54,071 nt of DNA, taken from Synergistaceae bacterium. Lineage in GTDB: Bacteria; Synergistota; Synergistia; Synergistales; Acetomicrobiaceae. Both the position numbers and the translations under genes were made by a program. The notes under the pieces were generated by a model, which did no database searches, had not been told where the DNA came from, and saw only the letters and a list, made by a program, of their open reading frames with translations. Position 1 is the first letter of the stretch; every line of letters begins with the position of its first letter. Where the stretch lies: contig JAAYTM010000028.1 of NCBI GenBank assembly GCA_012518015.1, forward strand, positions 1-54,071. The letters are read 5' to 3'. Positions 36,301 through 45,336 of this stretch are shown in pieces.

Positions 36301-38235
36301 ATGATGGGTTTAACTATAACTGAAAAGATAATAAAACAACATTTAATCAAAGGGGATATGACCAAGGGATCTTCTGTGGCTATTAAGATAGATCAGACAT
36401 TGATTCACGATGCCACAGGAACTATGGCCATGTTGGAGCTTGAAGCCACAGGAGTTAAACGTGTGAAAACGGAATTGTCCGTAGCTTATGTTGATCACAA
36501 CATGATTCAAGAAGATTTTAAAAACCCAGATGACCACAGGTTTTTGCAGGATATGGCTGCTAAATACGGGCTAATGTTTTCAAGGCCTGGTAATGGTATT
36601 TGTCATCATGTTCATCTTGAGCGTTTTGCAGTTCCGGGAAGGACTCTCCTTGGCAGTGACTCTCATACCCCTACAGCAGGCGGTATCGGCATGCTTGCTA
36701 TTGGTGCCGGTGGTTTGGATGTAGCTATGGCAATGGCGGGCGAGCCTTTTTCTGTTATAATGCCAAAAATTATAAGAGTTTATCTAACGGGAGAGCTTTC
36801 TCCTTTTGTATCTGCAAAGGACGTAATATTAGAGGTCTTGCGGCGTATTTCGGTTAAAGGCGGAGTGGGAAAAGCCCTCGAATATTGTGGTCCCGGTGTT
36901 AAATCCTTAAGTGTAAGTGAAAGAGCCACGATAACTAACATGGGAGCTGAAACAGGTGCTACTACATCTATATTCCAAAGTGACGAAGTGACACGAGAGT
37001 GGCTAAGAGCCCAAGGAAGAGAGCGAGACTGGGTGCCTTTGTATCCAGATGAGGATGCTATCTATGACGAAGAAATTAATTTAGACTTGTCTTCATTGGA
37101 GCCAATGGTCGCAAAACCCTTTTTGCCCGATAACGTAGTGCCAGTTAAGGAAGTTGCGGGTACTCGGGTAGATCAAGTAATGTTCGGTTCATGTACGAAC
37201 TCCTCGCTACGGGATATTTTAACCATAGCGCATATGCTCAAGGGCAAAAGAATTCATCCCAATGTCGATGCTGGGCTTTCGCCTGGGAGTAGGCAAATTC
37301 TGTTGCAGGCGAATGTGGAAGGAGCCATCGAGGACTTAATTGCAGCGGGTGTGAGGATTTTAGAGGCAAGTTGTGGAGCATGTGTAGGTATGGGATTTGC
37401 ACCTCCTACAGATGGCGTTTCCGTGAGAACGATAAATCGTAACTTTTACGGAAGGTGCGGGCATACCAGCGGAAAGGTATATCTTGCCAGCCCTGAAGTG
37501 GCCGCAGCAGCTTGTATCACAGGGGTGATTACTGACCCTAGGGAGATTGATGTAGATCCATATCATTTTGAGACGCCTTCAAATCTCGTAATCGACGAAG
37601 GAATGTTCATAGCTCCCTCGCCTGAGCCGGAGAGAATTACTGTTCGAAGAGGACCTAATATCAAACCATTGCCTGAAATGAGTCCGTTGCCCGACAAACT
37701 TGAAGGGAAGGTCTTGATAAAGGTAGGAGATGACATTACGACGGATCATATAATGCCTGCAGGAGCTAAATTCCTGCCGTTACGATCCAACATTCCCGCT
37801 ATTTCAGAGCATGTCTTTGAAGTTGTGGATCCAGATTTTGCAAAAAGGGCCAAGGAGCTTAAAGGCGGATTTATCGTAGCGGGGGTGAATTACGGTCAAG
37901 GATCAAGCAGGGAGCATGCCGCTTTAGCGCCAAGGTATTTAGGCGTTAAGGCCGTTATAGCTAAGAGCTTTGCCCGCATCCATCTTGCGAATCTGGTTAA
38001 CTTCGGTATATTGCCCTTAATTTTTGTCAATATAGAGGACTACGAGAAAATAGATCGAGATGATAAACTTTTCTTCAATGTCGGTCAACTGAATGTCGGA
38101 TCTCAAGCGGTTTTGCGGAATTTAACGAAAAATATAGAAATTCCAGTTATATGTCCATTGAGCAGCGATGATTTAGATATCGTTAAGGCAGGCGGCAAGC
38201 TCAATTGGATTAGATTAAATGCTTCTCTTGATTAG
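36301..38235 (+). CDS. Aconitate hydratase (monomeric, short type)
   Basis: 644-residue aconitase of the short bacterial/archaeal-type group. Fe-S ligands: GSCTNSS and SCGACVG (C..C-x-x-C pattern). Substrate motifs: GSDSHTPTAGGIGM, and in the C-terminal swivel domain DDITTDHIMPAGAKFLP and GVNYGQGSSREHAALAPRYLGVKAVIAKSFARIHLANLVNFGILPL. GGGGGTA before two adjacent ATG codons. It interconverts citrate, cis-aconitate and isocitrate; position between tctA and icd makes it the entry enzyme for an imported tricarboxylate. No citrate synthase gene is nearby. Confidence 0.9.
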   Translation: MMGLTITEKIIKQHLIKGDMTKGSSVAIKIDQTLIHDATGTMAMLELEATGVKRVKTELSVAYVDHNMIQEDFKNPDDHRFLQDMAAKYGLMFSRPGNGICHHVHLERFAVPGRTLLGSDSHTPTAGGIGMLAIGAGGLDVAMAMAGEPFSVIMPKIIRVYLTGELSPFVSAKDVILEVLRRISVKGGVGKALEYCGPGVKSLSVSERATITNMGAETGATTSIFQSDEVTREWLRAQGRERDWVPLYPDEDAIYDEEINLDLSSLEPMVAKPFLPDNVVPVKEVAGTRVDQVMFGSCTNSSLRDILTIAHMLKGKRIHPNVDAGLSPGSRQILLQANVEGAIEDLIAAGVRILEASCGACVGMGFAPPTDGVSVRTINRNFYGRCGHTSGKVYLASPEVAAAACITGVITDPREIDVDPYHFETPSNLVIDEGMFIAPSPEPERITVRRGPNIKPLPEMSPLPDKLEGKVLIKVGDDITTDHIMPAGAKFLPLRSNIPAISEHVFEVVDPDFAKRAKELKGGFIVAGVNYGQGSSREHAALAPRYLGVKAVIAKSFARIHLANLVNFGILPLIFVNIEDYEKIDRDDKLFFNVGQLNVGSQAVLRNLTKNIEIPVICPLSSDDLDIVKAGGKLNWIRLNASLD

Positions 38236-38247
38236 GAGGTAGCTTAA

Positions 38248-39510
38248 ATGACAGATTTTCCTGGGCTCAAGCTGACAAACATAGATATGCCTTCTTCTGG
38301 TTCCCCCATTACCATGAGAGATGAAGGCAAACTAATTGTACCGAACGATCCTGTTGTTCCCTTTATTGAAGGGGATGGAATCGGACCCGATATAACTCGG
38401 GCCATGAAAATGGTTACGGAAAATGCTGTTTACAAGGCATACGGAAGAAATAGAAAGATTTACTTTTGGGAGATATATGCAGGCGAGAAATGCAATAAAA
38501 TATTTGGCAACTGGCTTATTGACGATACCCTTGAAGCTATTAAGTATTTTAAAGTTGCGATAAAAGGACCTTTGACAACACCTGTAGGCGGTGGGATTCG
38601 AAGCATCAACGTCAGGCTCAGGCAAGCACTTGAGCTGTACGCCTGCATCAGGCCGGTTCGTTATTTCGACGGAGTACCATCTCCCTTAAGGGATCCCTGG
38701 AAAGTTAACATGGTCGTATTTAGGGAGAACATGGAAGACGTCTATGCTGGGATAGAATGGCCGAAGGGCAGCGTCGAATGTATGAAGATCAGAAATTTTT
38801 TGACGGAAGAAATGGGCGTTTCTTTGCGGGAAGATATCGGGCTTGGCATTAAGCCCATTTCGGCTTTCGGGTCTAAGCGAATAATGCGCAAAGCGATTAA
38901 ATATGCAATCGAACAAAATAGATCCAGCATAACAATAGTGCATAAGGGAAACATCATGAAATACACCGAAGGATTATTTAGGGCATGTTGTTACAAAGTG
39001 GCAGAAGAAGAATTTTCAGGTCAAGTCATTACCGAGGGCGAGGCTAGAGGAAAAACAGCGGAGAGCTTGCCGGATAACAAGATATTAGTAAAGGATAGAA
39101 TTGCCGATGCCATGTTCCAGCAGATTTTGCTCAGGCCGGAAGATTACGATGTCATAGTCACTCCCAACTTAAATGGAGATTACCTTTCCGATGCGATAGC
39201 TGCTACGGCAGGAGGATTAGGCATGGCTCCTGGTGCTAACGTAGGAGATGAAGCGGCTGTGTTTGAGGCTACTCACGGCACAGTGCCAAAGTATGCAGAT
39301 TTGGATAAAGTCAATCCTACTTCTTTGATCCTCTCGTCCGCCATGATGTTAGATCATATTGGTTGGAAAGAAGCAGCTGAACTTATAGTTTCGGCTGTAG
39401 AAAGGACCATACAGTCTCGTGTTGTGACCTATGATTTGGCAAGACAAATGGAGAAAGCAACGGAAGTATCGTGTTCTAAATATGCGGAAACACTATGTCA
39501 AAATATGTAG
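38248..39510 (+). CDS. icd: Isocitrate dehydrogenase, NADP-type
   Basis: 420-residue homodimeric isocitrate dehydrogenase of the E. coli type: [31 protein letters not shown] (with the substrate serine), [27 protein letters not shown] and [21 protein letters not shown]. Cofactor residues PKYA and the late YDLAR (E. coli Lys344, Tyr345, Tyr391, Arg395 positions) point to NADP. It makes 2-oxoglutarate, CO2 and NADPH. GAGGTAGC before the ATG, 12 bases after aconitase; last gene of operon A, followed by a terminator. Confidence 0.93.
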   Translation: MTDFPGLKLTNIDMPSSGSPITMRDEGKLIVPNDPVVPFIEGDGIGPDITRAMKMVTENAVYKAYGRNRKIYFWEIYAGEKCNKIFGNWLIDDTLEAIKYFKVAIKGPLTTPVGGGIRSINVRLRQALELYACIRPVRYFDGVPSPLRDPWKVNMVVFRENMEDVYAGIEWPKGSVECMKIRNFLTEEMGVSLREDIGLGIKPISAFGSKRIMRKAIKYAIEQNRSSITIVHKGNIMKYTEGLFRACCYKVAEEEFSGQVITEGEARGKTAESLPDNKILVKDRIADAMFQQILLRPEDYDVIVTPNLNGDYLSDAIAATAGGLGMAPGANVGDEAAVFEATHGTVPKYADLDKVNPTSLILSSAMMLDHIGWKEAAELIVSAVERTIQSRVVTYDLARQMEKATEVSCSKYAETLCQNM

Positions 39511-39578
39511 TATTGACTTAAGACCATCCTTGCGAAGTTATAAAAGCTAAATACCCTTATAATCTCTTTTCGTAGCAT

Positions 39579-39616
39579 GGCGTCTCGCCTTGTACGACGA
39601 GACTGCCTATTTTTTA
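39579..39616 (+). terminator. Terminator after icd
   Basis: Arms GGC-GTCTCG (39579-39587) and CGAGAC-T-GCC (39598-39607, one-base bulge), then TATTTTTTATATT. It ends operon A. Confidence 0.7.
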
Positions 39617-39915
39617 TATTTATTTGGCAGCGCTTTCTTTTGTAATATGTTGACGAAGCGACCCAAAGCGCTACGCGAGCTTGCAGTTATGGGGTTAGTG
39701 CTTACAGATGTATATCATCAAATCCCCTTGAGCTTCGGGAGAAATTTAAAGCGCTCCAGAAGTTTGGAAGAAGAGGCATATTTTCATTAACTAATGCTGC
39801 TAGAGCGTAAAAATGAAGCTAAAGGCGGAGAATATCACTATGGGCCTCGTGGATAAAAAGAATTCTCGGGTAAAAAGAAAAACTGCAGAAGCGCCAATGA
39901 CCATAAAAACTGGCG
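39617..39915. other. Gap without supported gene between operons A and B
   Basis: The track's 66-residue ORF in this region has no recognisable domain and no ribosome binding site. Several short open stretches in different frames suggest eroded coding DNA, but nothing can be named. Confidence 0.4.
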
Positions 39916-40110
39916 GTATCATATAAACGGGCTGCTTCTACAGGCACCCTAGTAGCCCTAGCAACACTTGGCGATTCCTTCCTTTATGCTGCCCTGCCTG
40001 TACACTATCGAGAAGTTGTTATCAGCTCCTCTTCCATGGCGCTGCAAAAGATCTGCATCGGGAAAATGATGCCAAGACACCTGCCTCTAGAAATTTTCCA
40101 CACTATTTGA
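39916..40110 (+). pseudogene. Possible remnant of a major facilitator transporter N-terminus
   Basis: A short frame reads TGTLVALATLGDSFLYAALP followed by VHYREVVIS, the look of the first transmembrane helix and loop of an MFS permease. There is no start codon with a ribosome binding site, and the frame ends at TGA 40108-40110 without further membrane helices. It is interpreted as debris of a deleted transporter gene, low certainty. Confidence 0.3.
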
Positions 40111-40128
40111 AATAGAGCCGCTATCAAC

Positions 40129-40157
40129 TTGACCGAGCAAAATATGTATGTTAACAT
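40129..40157 (+). promoter_or_regulatory. Promoter of operon B
   Basis: TTGACC (40129-40134), 17-base spacer, TAACAT (40152-40157). Transcription would start near 40164, just before the palindromic operator. Confidence 0.5.
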
Positions 40158-40179
40158 AATAAAAGTGACTGGGCTACCA

Positions 40180-40189
40180 TGGTATACCA
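40180..40189. promoter_or_regulatory. FCD-type GntR operator TGGTATACCA
   Basis: Perfect 10-bp palindrome TGGTATACCA, matching the TGGTnnnACCA-like FadR/FCD consensus, between the predicted promoter and the start codon of the third GntR gene. Confidence 0.65.
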
Positions 40190-40207
40190 GATACGAGGTG
40201 TAGCTGG

Positions 40208-40963
40208 ATGACGAGAAAGGAACTGGCCATTAATATTTACAATTTGATAAAAGAAGGCAAACTCGGTCATAATGGTAAGCTGCCTAGCGAACGGAAGTTA
40301 GCTTCTATGTGTAATGTTACCCGTCCATTGATAAGAGAAGCCCTGGCGATACTCGAAGCGTTCGGTATAATCGAGGTTCGTGATCGACAGGGCATTTTTA
40401 TAAGAGAAAAGTCCTGGAGCGAAATTTCGTTACCCATTTCTTTTTTAGTAGATTGGCCGTTAGATATCCTTCCTCAAGTCTTCGAGGCAAGGCTTATCAT
40501 TGAACCAAAAGCCGCCGCTTTAGCGGCAAAAAGGCGGACTGAGTCGGATCTCGAAAAGCTACGAGAGACGCTCGCTAAAATCGAAGAGCTTTTTAAAGAA
40601 GATAAGCATGAAAAAGCATTATTAGGCGAGAAGTGGAACTCTATCTTTCATGCCCTTGTTGTCGCATCGTCACATAACGACGTTTTATGCAGAATGCACG
40701 AGGGCATTATATGTTTATACGAACGTAACGTATCATCCTTTCCTAAGGAAAATGCGCCTATGCCGTTCGAAAAGTGGCCTGGAGAGATTTGGGCTGAACA
40801 CGCAGGGATAGTTGAAGCTATATCAAGGGGAGACGAAAAAGCAGCTGAAAAGAGAGCATTTCAGCATGTTGCCATCTCCCAAGAACGTATTTATCACTTT
40901 ACTAAATCTTTAGGGCTTAAATTTTTCGTACCACTTACAAATGAACATGTAAAGGAGGATTAA
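40208..40963 (+). CDS. GntR family transcriptional regulator, FCD type (third), operon B
   Basis: 251-residue FadR-like regulator: winged helix about residues 1-70 (GKLPSERKLASMCNVTRPLIREALAILEAFGIIEVRDRQGIFI) and FCD ligand domain about 90-235 (FEARLIIEPKAAALAAKRRT, WNSIFHALVVAS, EHAGIVEAISRGDEKAAEKRAFQHV) with histidines suited to a metal-bound carboxylate. GAGGTG 7 bases before the ATG. It starts operon B, with leuC-like 4 bases after its stop, and is most likely the local repressor acting on TGGTATACCA. Confidence 0.92.
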   Translation: MTRKELAINIYNLIKEGKLGHNGKLPSERKLASMCNVTRPLIREALAILEAFGIIEVRDRQGIFIREKSWSEISLPISFLVDWPLDILPQVFEARLIIEPKAAALAAKRRTESDLEKLRETLAKIEELFKEDKHEKALLGEKWNSIFHALVVASSHNDVLCRMHEGIICLYERNVSSFPKENAPMPFEKWPGEIWAEHAGIVEAISRGDEKAAEKRAFQHVAISQERIYHFTKSLGLKFFVPLTNEHVKED

Positions 40964-40967
40964 CCTC

Positions 40968-42224
40968 ATGCACGCGCTTGAAAAGTTGTTGGCGAAAGCT
41001 TCAGGCAAAACTAGGGTCAAACCAGGAGAAATTGTTGAAGCAGAAGTAGATCTAGCCGAAGTAAATGACCTTTACCTGCAGGTTATAAAGTCTTTCTATG
41101 AAATGGGCGGTACAAAGGTAGCACACCCCGAAAAGATTGCCTTCGTTTTTGATCACTATTCTCCTCCCCCCACTATAAAGGCCGCAGATAACCAAAGGCA
41201 GATGAGGGAATTTTGTGAGAAGATGGGCATCAAGATGCTTTTTGATGTAGGAGAAGGAGTATGCCACCAACTTTTGGCGGAAAGCGGTCTTGTGGGGCCC
41301 GGAGAGGTTGTAATAGAGACGGATTCTCACACCACAACCTTAGGCGCCCTGGGTACTTTTGCGACGGGAGTTGGTGCCACAGATCTGGCTATTATCCTTC
41401 TTACAGGTCGTCTTTGGTTTAAAGTACCTCCCATCATTAATATTTGTCTTGATGGCAAGATGTCCGATTTTATCATGGCCAAAGACATAATCCTTCATGT
41501 ATTGGGAAAGCTAAAACAAGATGCTGCTATCTATAAAGCAATTGAATTTACGGGTTCGACGGTCTCGTCTATAAAGATGGATGAACGATTCGTCCTGTGC
41601 AATATGTCAGTTGAAATGGGTGCTAAGACGGCATATATACAACCTGACGAAGTAACTTTTGAATTTCTTGGAGATCAAGGTTCAGAAATAGAAAATTTCG
41701 AAGTCTTTACTACCGATGATGATTTTAATTATTTTGAATCCTACTACGTAGACGTAAGAAATCTATCCCCTCAGGTCGCCCTTCCAGGAAGTGTTGATAA
41801 CGTGTGTGGAATTGAACAAGTAGAAGGGATCCCAATCTCTCAGGTATTTATTGGAACGTGTACAGGAGGGCGATTAAACGACATCAAAATTGCCTCCGAA
41901 ATTTTAAAGGGCAAACACGTAGCGAAAAACGTTCGCTGCATTGTAATCCCAGCATCGAAAAAGATTCTTCAGGAAGCCCTCAAACGTGGTTATGTCCAAA
42001 CCCTCCTAGAAGCCGGAGCGATCTTCGTGACGCCTGGCTGTGGTCCTTGTCTTGGTGCCCATGAAGGGGTGCTTGCCCCGGGCGATGTATGTGTATCGAC
42101 GTCAAGCAGAAATTTTCCCGGACGCATGGGAAGCACAAAAGCTTTCATATACTTAGCTTCTCCCGCTACGGCTGCAGCATCTGCTGCTAACGGCAAGCTC
42201 ACGGATCCACGTAAACTGCTTTAA
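40968..42224 (+). CDS. Aconitase-family hydro-lyase, large subunit (LeuC-like)
   Basis: 418-residue large subunit of a LeuCD-type dehydratase. It has FDHYSPPPTIKAADNQRQ, the active-site region DVGEGVCHQLLAESG, ETDSHTTTLGALGTFATGVGATDLA, and the 4Fe-4S ligands in IGTCTGGRLND and TPGCGPCLGAHEGVLAPGDVC. The family covers 3-isopropylmalate, homoaconitate, citramalate, dimethylmalate and maleate (de)hydratases. There are no leuA or leuB neighbours; it is with a GntR, a TTT transporter, a LarA-like racemase and malic enzyme, so a catabolic role such as maleate to D-malate hydration is proposed (inference). Confidence 0.88.
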   Translation: MHALEKLLAKASGKTRVKPGEIVEAEVDLAEVNDLYLQVIKSFYEMGGTKVAHPEKIAFVFDHYSPPPTIKAADNQRQMREFCEKMGIKMLFDVGEGVCHQLLAESGLVGPGEVVIETDSHTTTLGALGTFATGVGATDLAIILLTGRLWFKVPPIINICLDGKMSDFIMAKDIILHVLGKLKQDAAIYKAIEFTGSTVSSIKMDERFVLCNMSVEMGAKTAYIQPDEVTFEFLGDQGSEIENFEVFTTDDDFNYFESYYVDVRNLSPQVALPGSVDNVCGIEQVEGIPISQVFIGTCTGGRLNDIKIASEILKGKHVAKNVRCIVIPASKKILQEALKRGYVQTLLEAGAIFVTPGCGPCLGAHEGVLAPGDVCVSTSSRNFPGRMGSTKAFIYLASPATAAASAANGKLTDPRKLL

Positions 42225-42237
42225 GGAGGGTTAGAAG

Positions 42238-42738
42238 TTGAATCAGATAGAAGGAAAAGTTTTTATCTTCGGAGATAACATAGACACGGATCAAATTTAT
42301 CCAGGCAGATACTTGGAACTTACGGAACCTCAGGATATAGCAGCTCATGTTATGGAAGGAGCAGATGCAACTTTCCCATCCAAAGTTAGCCCTGGAGCAA
42401 TAATCGTTGCTGGTAAAAACTTCGGCTGTGGTTCAAGCCGCGAACATGCCGTTATAACCTTACTTGCAGCGGGTGTAAGAGCCGTAGTCGCTAGATCCTT
42501 TGCCCGCATTTTTTATCGTAACGCTATCAACCGGGGACTTTGCGTGGTGGAAATACCGGAGCTCGATCTTTCAAAAGTTAAAGATGGGCATGAAGCCGTA
42601 ATAGACATCGAAAATGGTGTTATGGCCTTTTCTAATGGATGCGAATTTGTCTTTGTGCCCTTTTCAGAACATATCTTGGAGATCTTAAAGGCAGGCGGCG
42701 TTATTTCCCTTTATAGGTCAAAAATGAAGGAGAGGTGA
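42238..42738 (+). CDS. Aconitase-family hydro-lyase, small subunit (LeuD-like)
   Basis: 166-residue swivel domain that completes the active site of the LeuC-like subunit. Motifs: [64 protein letters not shown]. The residues after GRYL are EL; this loop is reported to set substrate choice between isopropylmalate and homoaconitate enzymes, and the variant here does not match the patterns I know for either. TTG start with AAGGAGGG upstream, 13 bases after the large subunit. Maleate hydratase small subunits share this family. Confidence 0.88.
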   Translation: MNQIEGKVFIFGDNIDTDQIYPGRYLELTEPQDIAAHVMEGADATFPSKVSPGAIIVAGKNFGCGSSREHAVITLLAAGVRAVVARSFARIFYRNAINRGLCVVEIPELDLSKVKDGHEAVIDIENGVMAFSNGCEFVFVPFSEHILEILKAGGVISLYRSKMKER

Positions 42739-42805
42739 TTTGATAGCCTGATTTTAGAAAGCATTTGTTGATATCACATTAACCAGAGAAGGGGGAAAGT
42801 GCAAA

Positions 42806-43768
42806 ATGAGGCGATTAGTTATAAGTTTAACATCTATTTTGGTCATATTGGCGATATTTGGAACGTTTAGCGGTACGGCGAAAGCAGCATATCCGGAAAG
42901 GCCGATTACTTACGTTATAGCTTTTAATCCAGGCGGAGAATCGGACATTACAGCAAGGGCACAACAACCTCACTTAGAAAAAATTCTCGGAACGCAGGTA
43001 ATTATAACCTATAAAATCGGCGGCGGCGGGGCAGTAGGATGGTCGGAAATAGTGCGCGCAAAACCTGATGGCTATACGATTTGTGGTCATAACATACCTC
43101 ACATAATACTACAGCCGCTTCAGCGGAAGGATACAGGTTATAAAACATCAGATATAAATACCGTTTGTTGGTTTGAGGCAACGCCCAACATGTTAGTCGT
43201 TCCTGTAGATAGCAAGTTTAAAACCCTTGACGATTTCGTTAAATACGCTAAAGAGCATCCTGGTCAAATAACCCTTGGCGGAAGTGGAAGTTACAGTGCA
43301 AATCACCTCGGGACGGTTGAATTTAATGAGGCGGCGGGTATCGATACCGTTTACATTCCTTTTACTGGTTCAGGCGATGCCGTTCCTGCATTTTTAGGAG
43401 GTCATGTGACTGGATTAATGACCTATACCACCATGGCTGCAAATTATAAAGATCAAATGCGACCCTTAGCTGTAGCTACAGAAGAGCGTTTATCGTTATT
43501 CCCAGATGTTCCTACGTTTAAAGAACTTGGCTACGACTTTGTAGAAGGTGCTTATAGAGGTATATGTGTGCCTCCCAAGACACCCGATGAAATAGTAAAT
43601 AAATTGGCTGATGCCTTCAAGCAGGTTAATGAGACACCTGAGTATAAAGAAATGATGGAGTCGATGGGATTTCAAATGGTTTTTTACGGACCGGAAGAGT
43701 CGAAGAAGTTTGTCGAAGAACGCACAGAGTATTACAAAAGAATATTGGACAAATTGGAAATGAAATAA
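42806..43768 (+). CDS. tctC: TTT substrate-binding protein TctC (system 2)
   Basis: 320-residue periplasmic binding protein. Signal peptide of about 27 residues (MRRLVISLTS, cleavage after AKA). The mature protein starts AYPERPITYVIAFNPGGESDITAR with the family loop, then VIITYKIGGGGAVGWSEIVRAKPDGYTI, ITLGGSGSYSANHLGTVEFNEAAGI and IPFTGSGDAVPAFLGGHV. GGGGGAAAG before the ATG. Here tctA, not tctB, follows directly. Ligand unknown; the operon suggests a C4 or C5 dicarboxylate. Confidence 0.9.
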   Translation: MRRLVISLTSILVILAIFGTFSGTAKAAYPERPITYVIAFNPGGESDITARAQQPHLEKILGTQVIITYKIGGGGAVGWSEIVRAKPDGYTICGHNIPHIILQPLQRKDTGYKTSDINTVCWFEATPNMLVVPVDSKFKTLDDFVKYAKEHPGQITLGGSGSYSANHLGTVEFNEAAGIDTVYIPFTGSGDAVPAFLGGHVTGLMTYTTMAANYKDQMRPLAVATEERLSLFPDVPTFKELGYDFVEGAYRGICVPPKTPDEIVNKLADAFKQVNETPEYKEMMESMGFQMVFYGPEESKKFVEERTEYYKRILDKLEMK

Positions 43769-43815
43769 ATCGCAGTTAAAAGTGGCCTGTAGATCTGGGA
43801 GGGGTGATTTGAACG

Positions 43816-45336
43816 ATGGGTATATTTTTAGATGCGTTTATTAATGTTCTTGCTTTTAAGAATCTTGCTGCCATGACTTTACTCATTCCACTAGGCATGA
43901 TGGCCGGAGCCCTGCCCGGGTTTACGGCCACTATGGCAGTGGCAATATTGGTCCCATTTACCTTTGCTATGGATCCTGTAATGGGACTTATATGTGTAAG
44001 CGCCGTGTATTGTTCAGCCATATACGGCGGTGCTTTTCCTGCTATCCTGATCAACACCCCAGGGACGCCTTCCTCAATCGCTACATGCTTTGACGGATAC
44101 CCCATGACATTGCAGGGAAGGGCGCAAGAAGCTTTATTTACTATTGCATTTGCTTCGCTTGTCGGGGGTTTTATCGGCACAATTGGGCTTATAGCATTTT
44201 CATTGCCTTTGGCGAAGATTGCCCTCAAATTCGGTCCCCCTGAGTACTTCTGGGTAAGTATTTTTGGTCTTACTATTATCGCAGGACTTTCAGGCGATTC
44301 CTTATTAAAAGGTGTAGCGGGAGGGATACTTGGATTACTAATTAGCACTATTGGCATTGCTCCCGTTGGTGGTGATGTGAGATTTACCTTTGGCATATCC
44401 TCGTTTCAAGGCGGCGTAGAGCTCATTTCAGTTTTGATTGGTTTCTTTTGTATACCAGAGGTTTTTAAGATGGCACGAAATCCCGTTGGTTCCTATTTGA
44501 AAAACACTAGCGTTGGCAGTACCGTTGAGGGCTATAAAGAAGCCATATTTAAGGGATTTCGAAACGCTTTTGCTGATGTAGTTAACCTTATAAGATCTTC
44601 TATTATTGGACTTTTCGTAGGGATTTTACCAGGCGCTGGCGGTAATATTTCCAACTTAATAGCTTATAACGAAGTTAAAAGGGCTTCCAAAAACCCTGAG
44701 AGCTTCGGTAAGGGGAATCCTCAAGGGATCGTAGCTACAGAAACGGCTGATAAAGCAACAATTATGGGATCTTTCGTACCGCTTCTTACCTTAGGTGTTC
44801 CAGGATCTCCAGTAGCAGCAGTTGTTTATGGAGCTTTAATGATTCAGGGACTCAACCCCGGACCCGAACTTTTTACAAAACATGCGGAGATTACATACAC
44901 ATTTATGACGTCCTTCTTCGTGGCCACGGCTCTTACCGTATTAATTGGAATGTTTGCTGGTGTTTTGTTCTACCAAATTATAATGCGATTGCCAATCCGC
45001 GTATTAGTGCCAGGAATTTTGCTTCTGACCATCGTGGGTTCCTATGCCGTGAGGAATAATTTCATGGACGTAATATTTATGCTTGGAAGTGGATATCTCG
45101 GTTATGTACTTGGGAAGTTGGGATTTAGTCCAGGCCCGGTTGTCTTGGGGCTTGTGCTAGGTCCGATCGCTGAGAAAGGACTAGTACAGGGGTATTTGAT
45201 GGGAAACAGCATATCTCCAGGCATGCCATGGGTAATATTTTTCACAAGGCCTATATCAATCGTTTTGATTGTGATTTCTTTGATATCCGCTTTGTGGCCC
45301 TTTTATTCAGCTCGTAGAAGAAGGAGGGCTGCCTGA
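43816..45336 (+). CDS. tctA: TTT large membrane subunit TctA (system 2)
   Basis: 506-residue permease with about 11-12 helices. Motifs: MMAGALPGFTATMAVAILVPFTFAMDP, YCSAIYGGAFPAILINTPGTPSSIATCFDGYPM, GLFVGILPGAGGNISNLIAYNEVKRASKNP, ETADKATIMGSFVPLLTLGVPGSPVAAVVYGALMIQGLNPGPELF. GGAGGGGTG lies before the ATG. Its stop overlaps the tctB start (TGATG). The gene order C-A-B differs from the C-B-A order of systems 1 and 3, so it was probably acquired or rearranged independently. Confidence 0.94.
   Translation: MGIFLDAFINVLAFKNLAAMTLLIPLGMMAGALPGFTATMAVAILVPFTFAMDPVMGLICVSAVYCSAIYGGAFPAILINTPGTPSSIATCFDGYPMTLQGRAQEALFTIAFASLVGGFIGTIGLIAFSLPLAKIALKFGPPEYFWVSIFGLTIIAGLSGDSLLKGVAGGILGLLISTIGIAPVGGDVRFTFGISSFQGGVELISVLIGFFCIPEVFKMARNPVGSYLKNTSVGSTVEGYKEAIFKGFRNAFADVVNLIRSSIIGLFVGILPGAGGNISNLIAYNEVKRASKNPESFGKGNPQGIVATETADKATIMGSFVPLLTLGVPGSPVAAVVYGALMIQGLNPGPELFTKHAEITYTFMTSFFVATALTVLIGMFAGVLFYQIIMRLPIRVLVPGILLLTIVGSYAVRNNFMDVIFMLGSGYLGYVLGKLGFSPGPVVLGLVLGPIAEKGLVQGYLMGNSISPGMPWVIFFTRPISIVLIVISLISALWPFYSARRRRRAA

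Noticed and set aside
39590-39790. 66-residue plus-strand ORF after icd
   Set aside because: Starts inside the icd terminator and has no recognisable domain.
40968-42738. Leucine biosynthesis (leuCD) as the function of the LeuC/LeuD-like pair
   Set aside because: No leuA or leuB nearby, and the operon contains a TTT importer, racemase and malic enzyme, so a catabolic hydro-lyase fits better; not fully excluded.
43776-44396. 206-residue minus-strand ORF
   Set aside because: Antisense shadow of tctA2 with proline/serine-rich low-complexity translation and no ribosome binding site.
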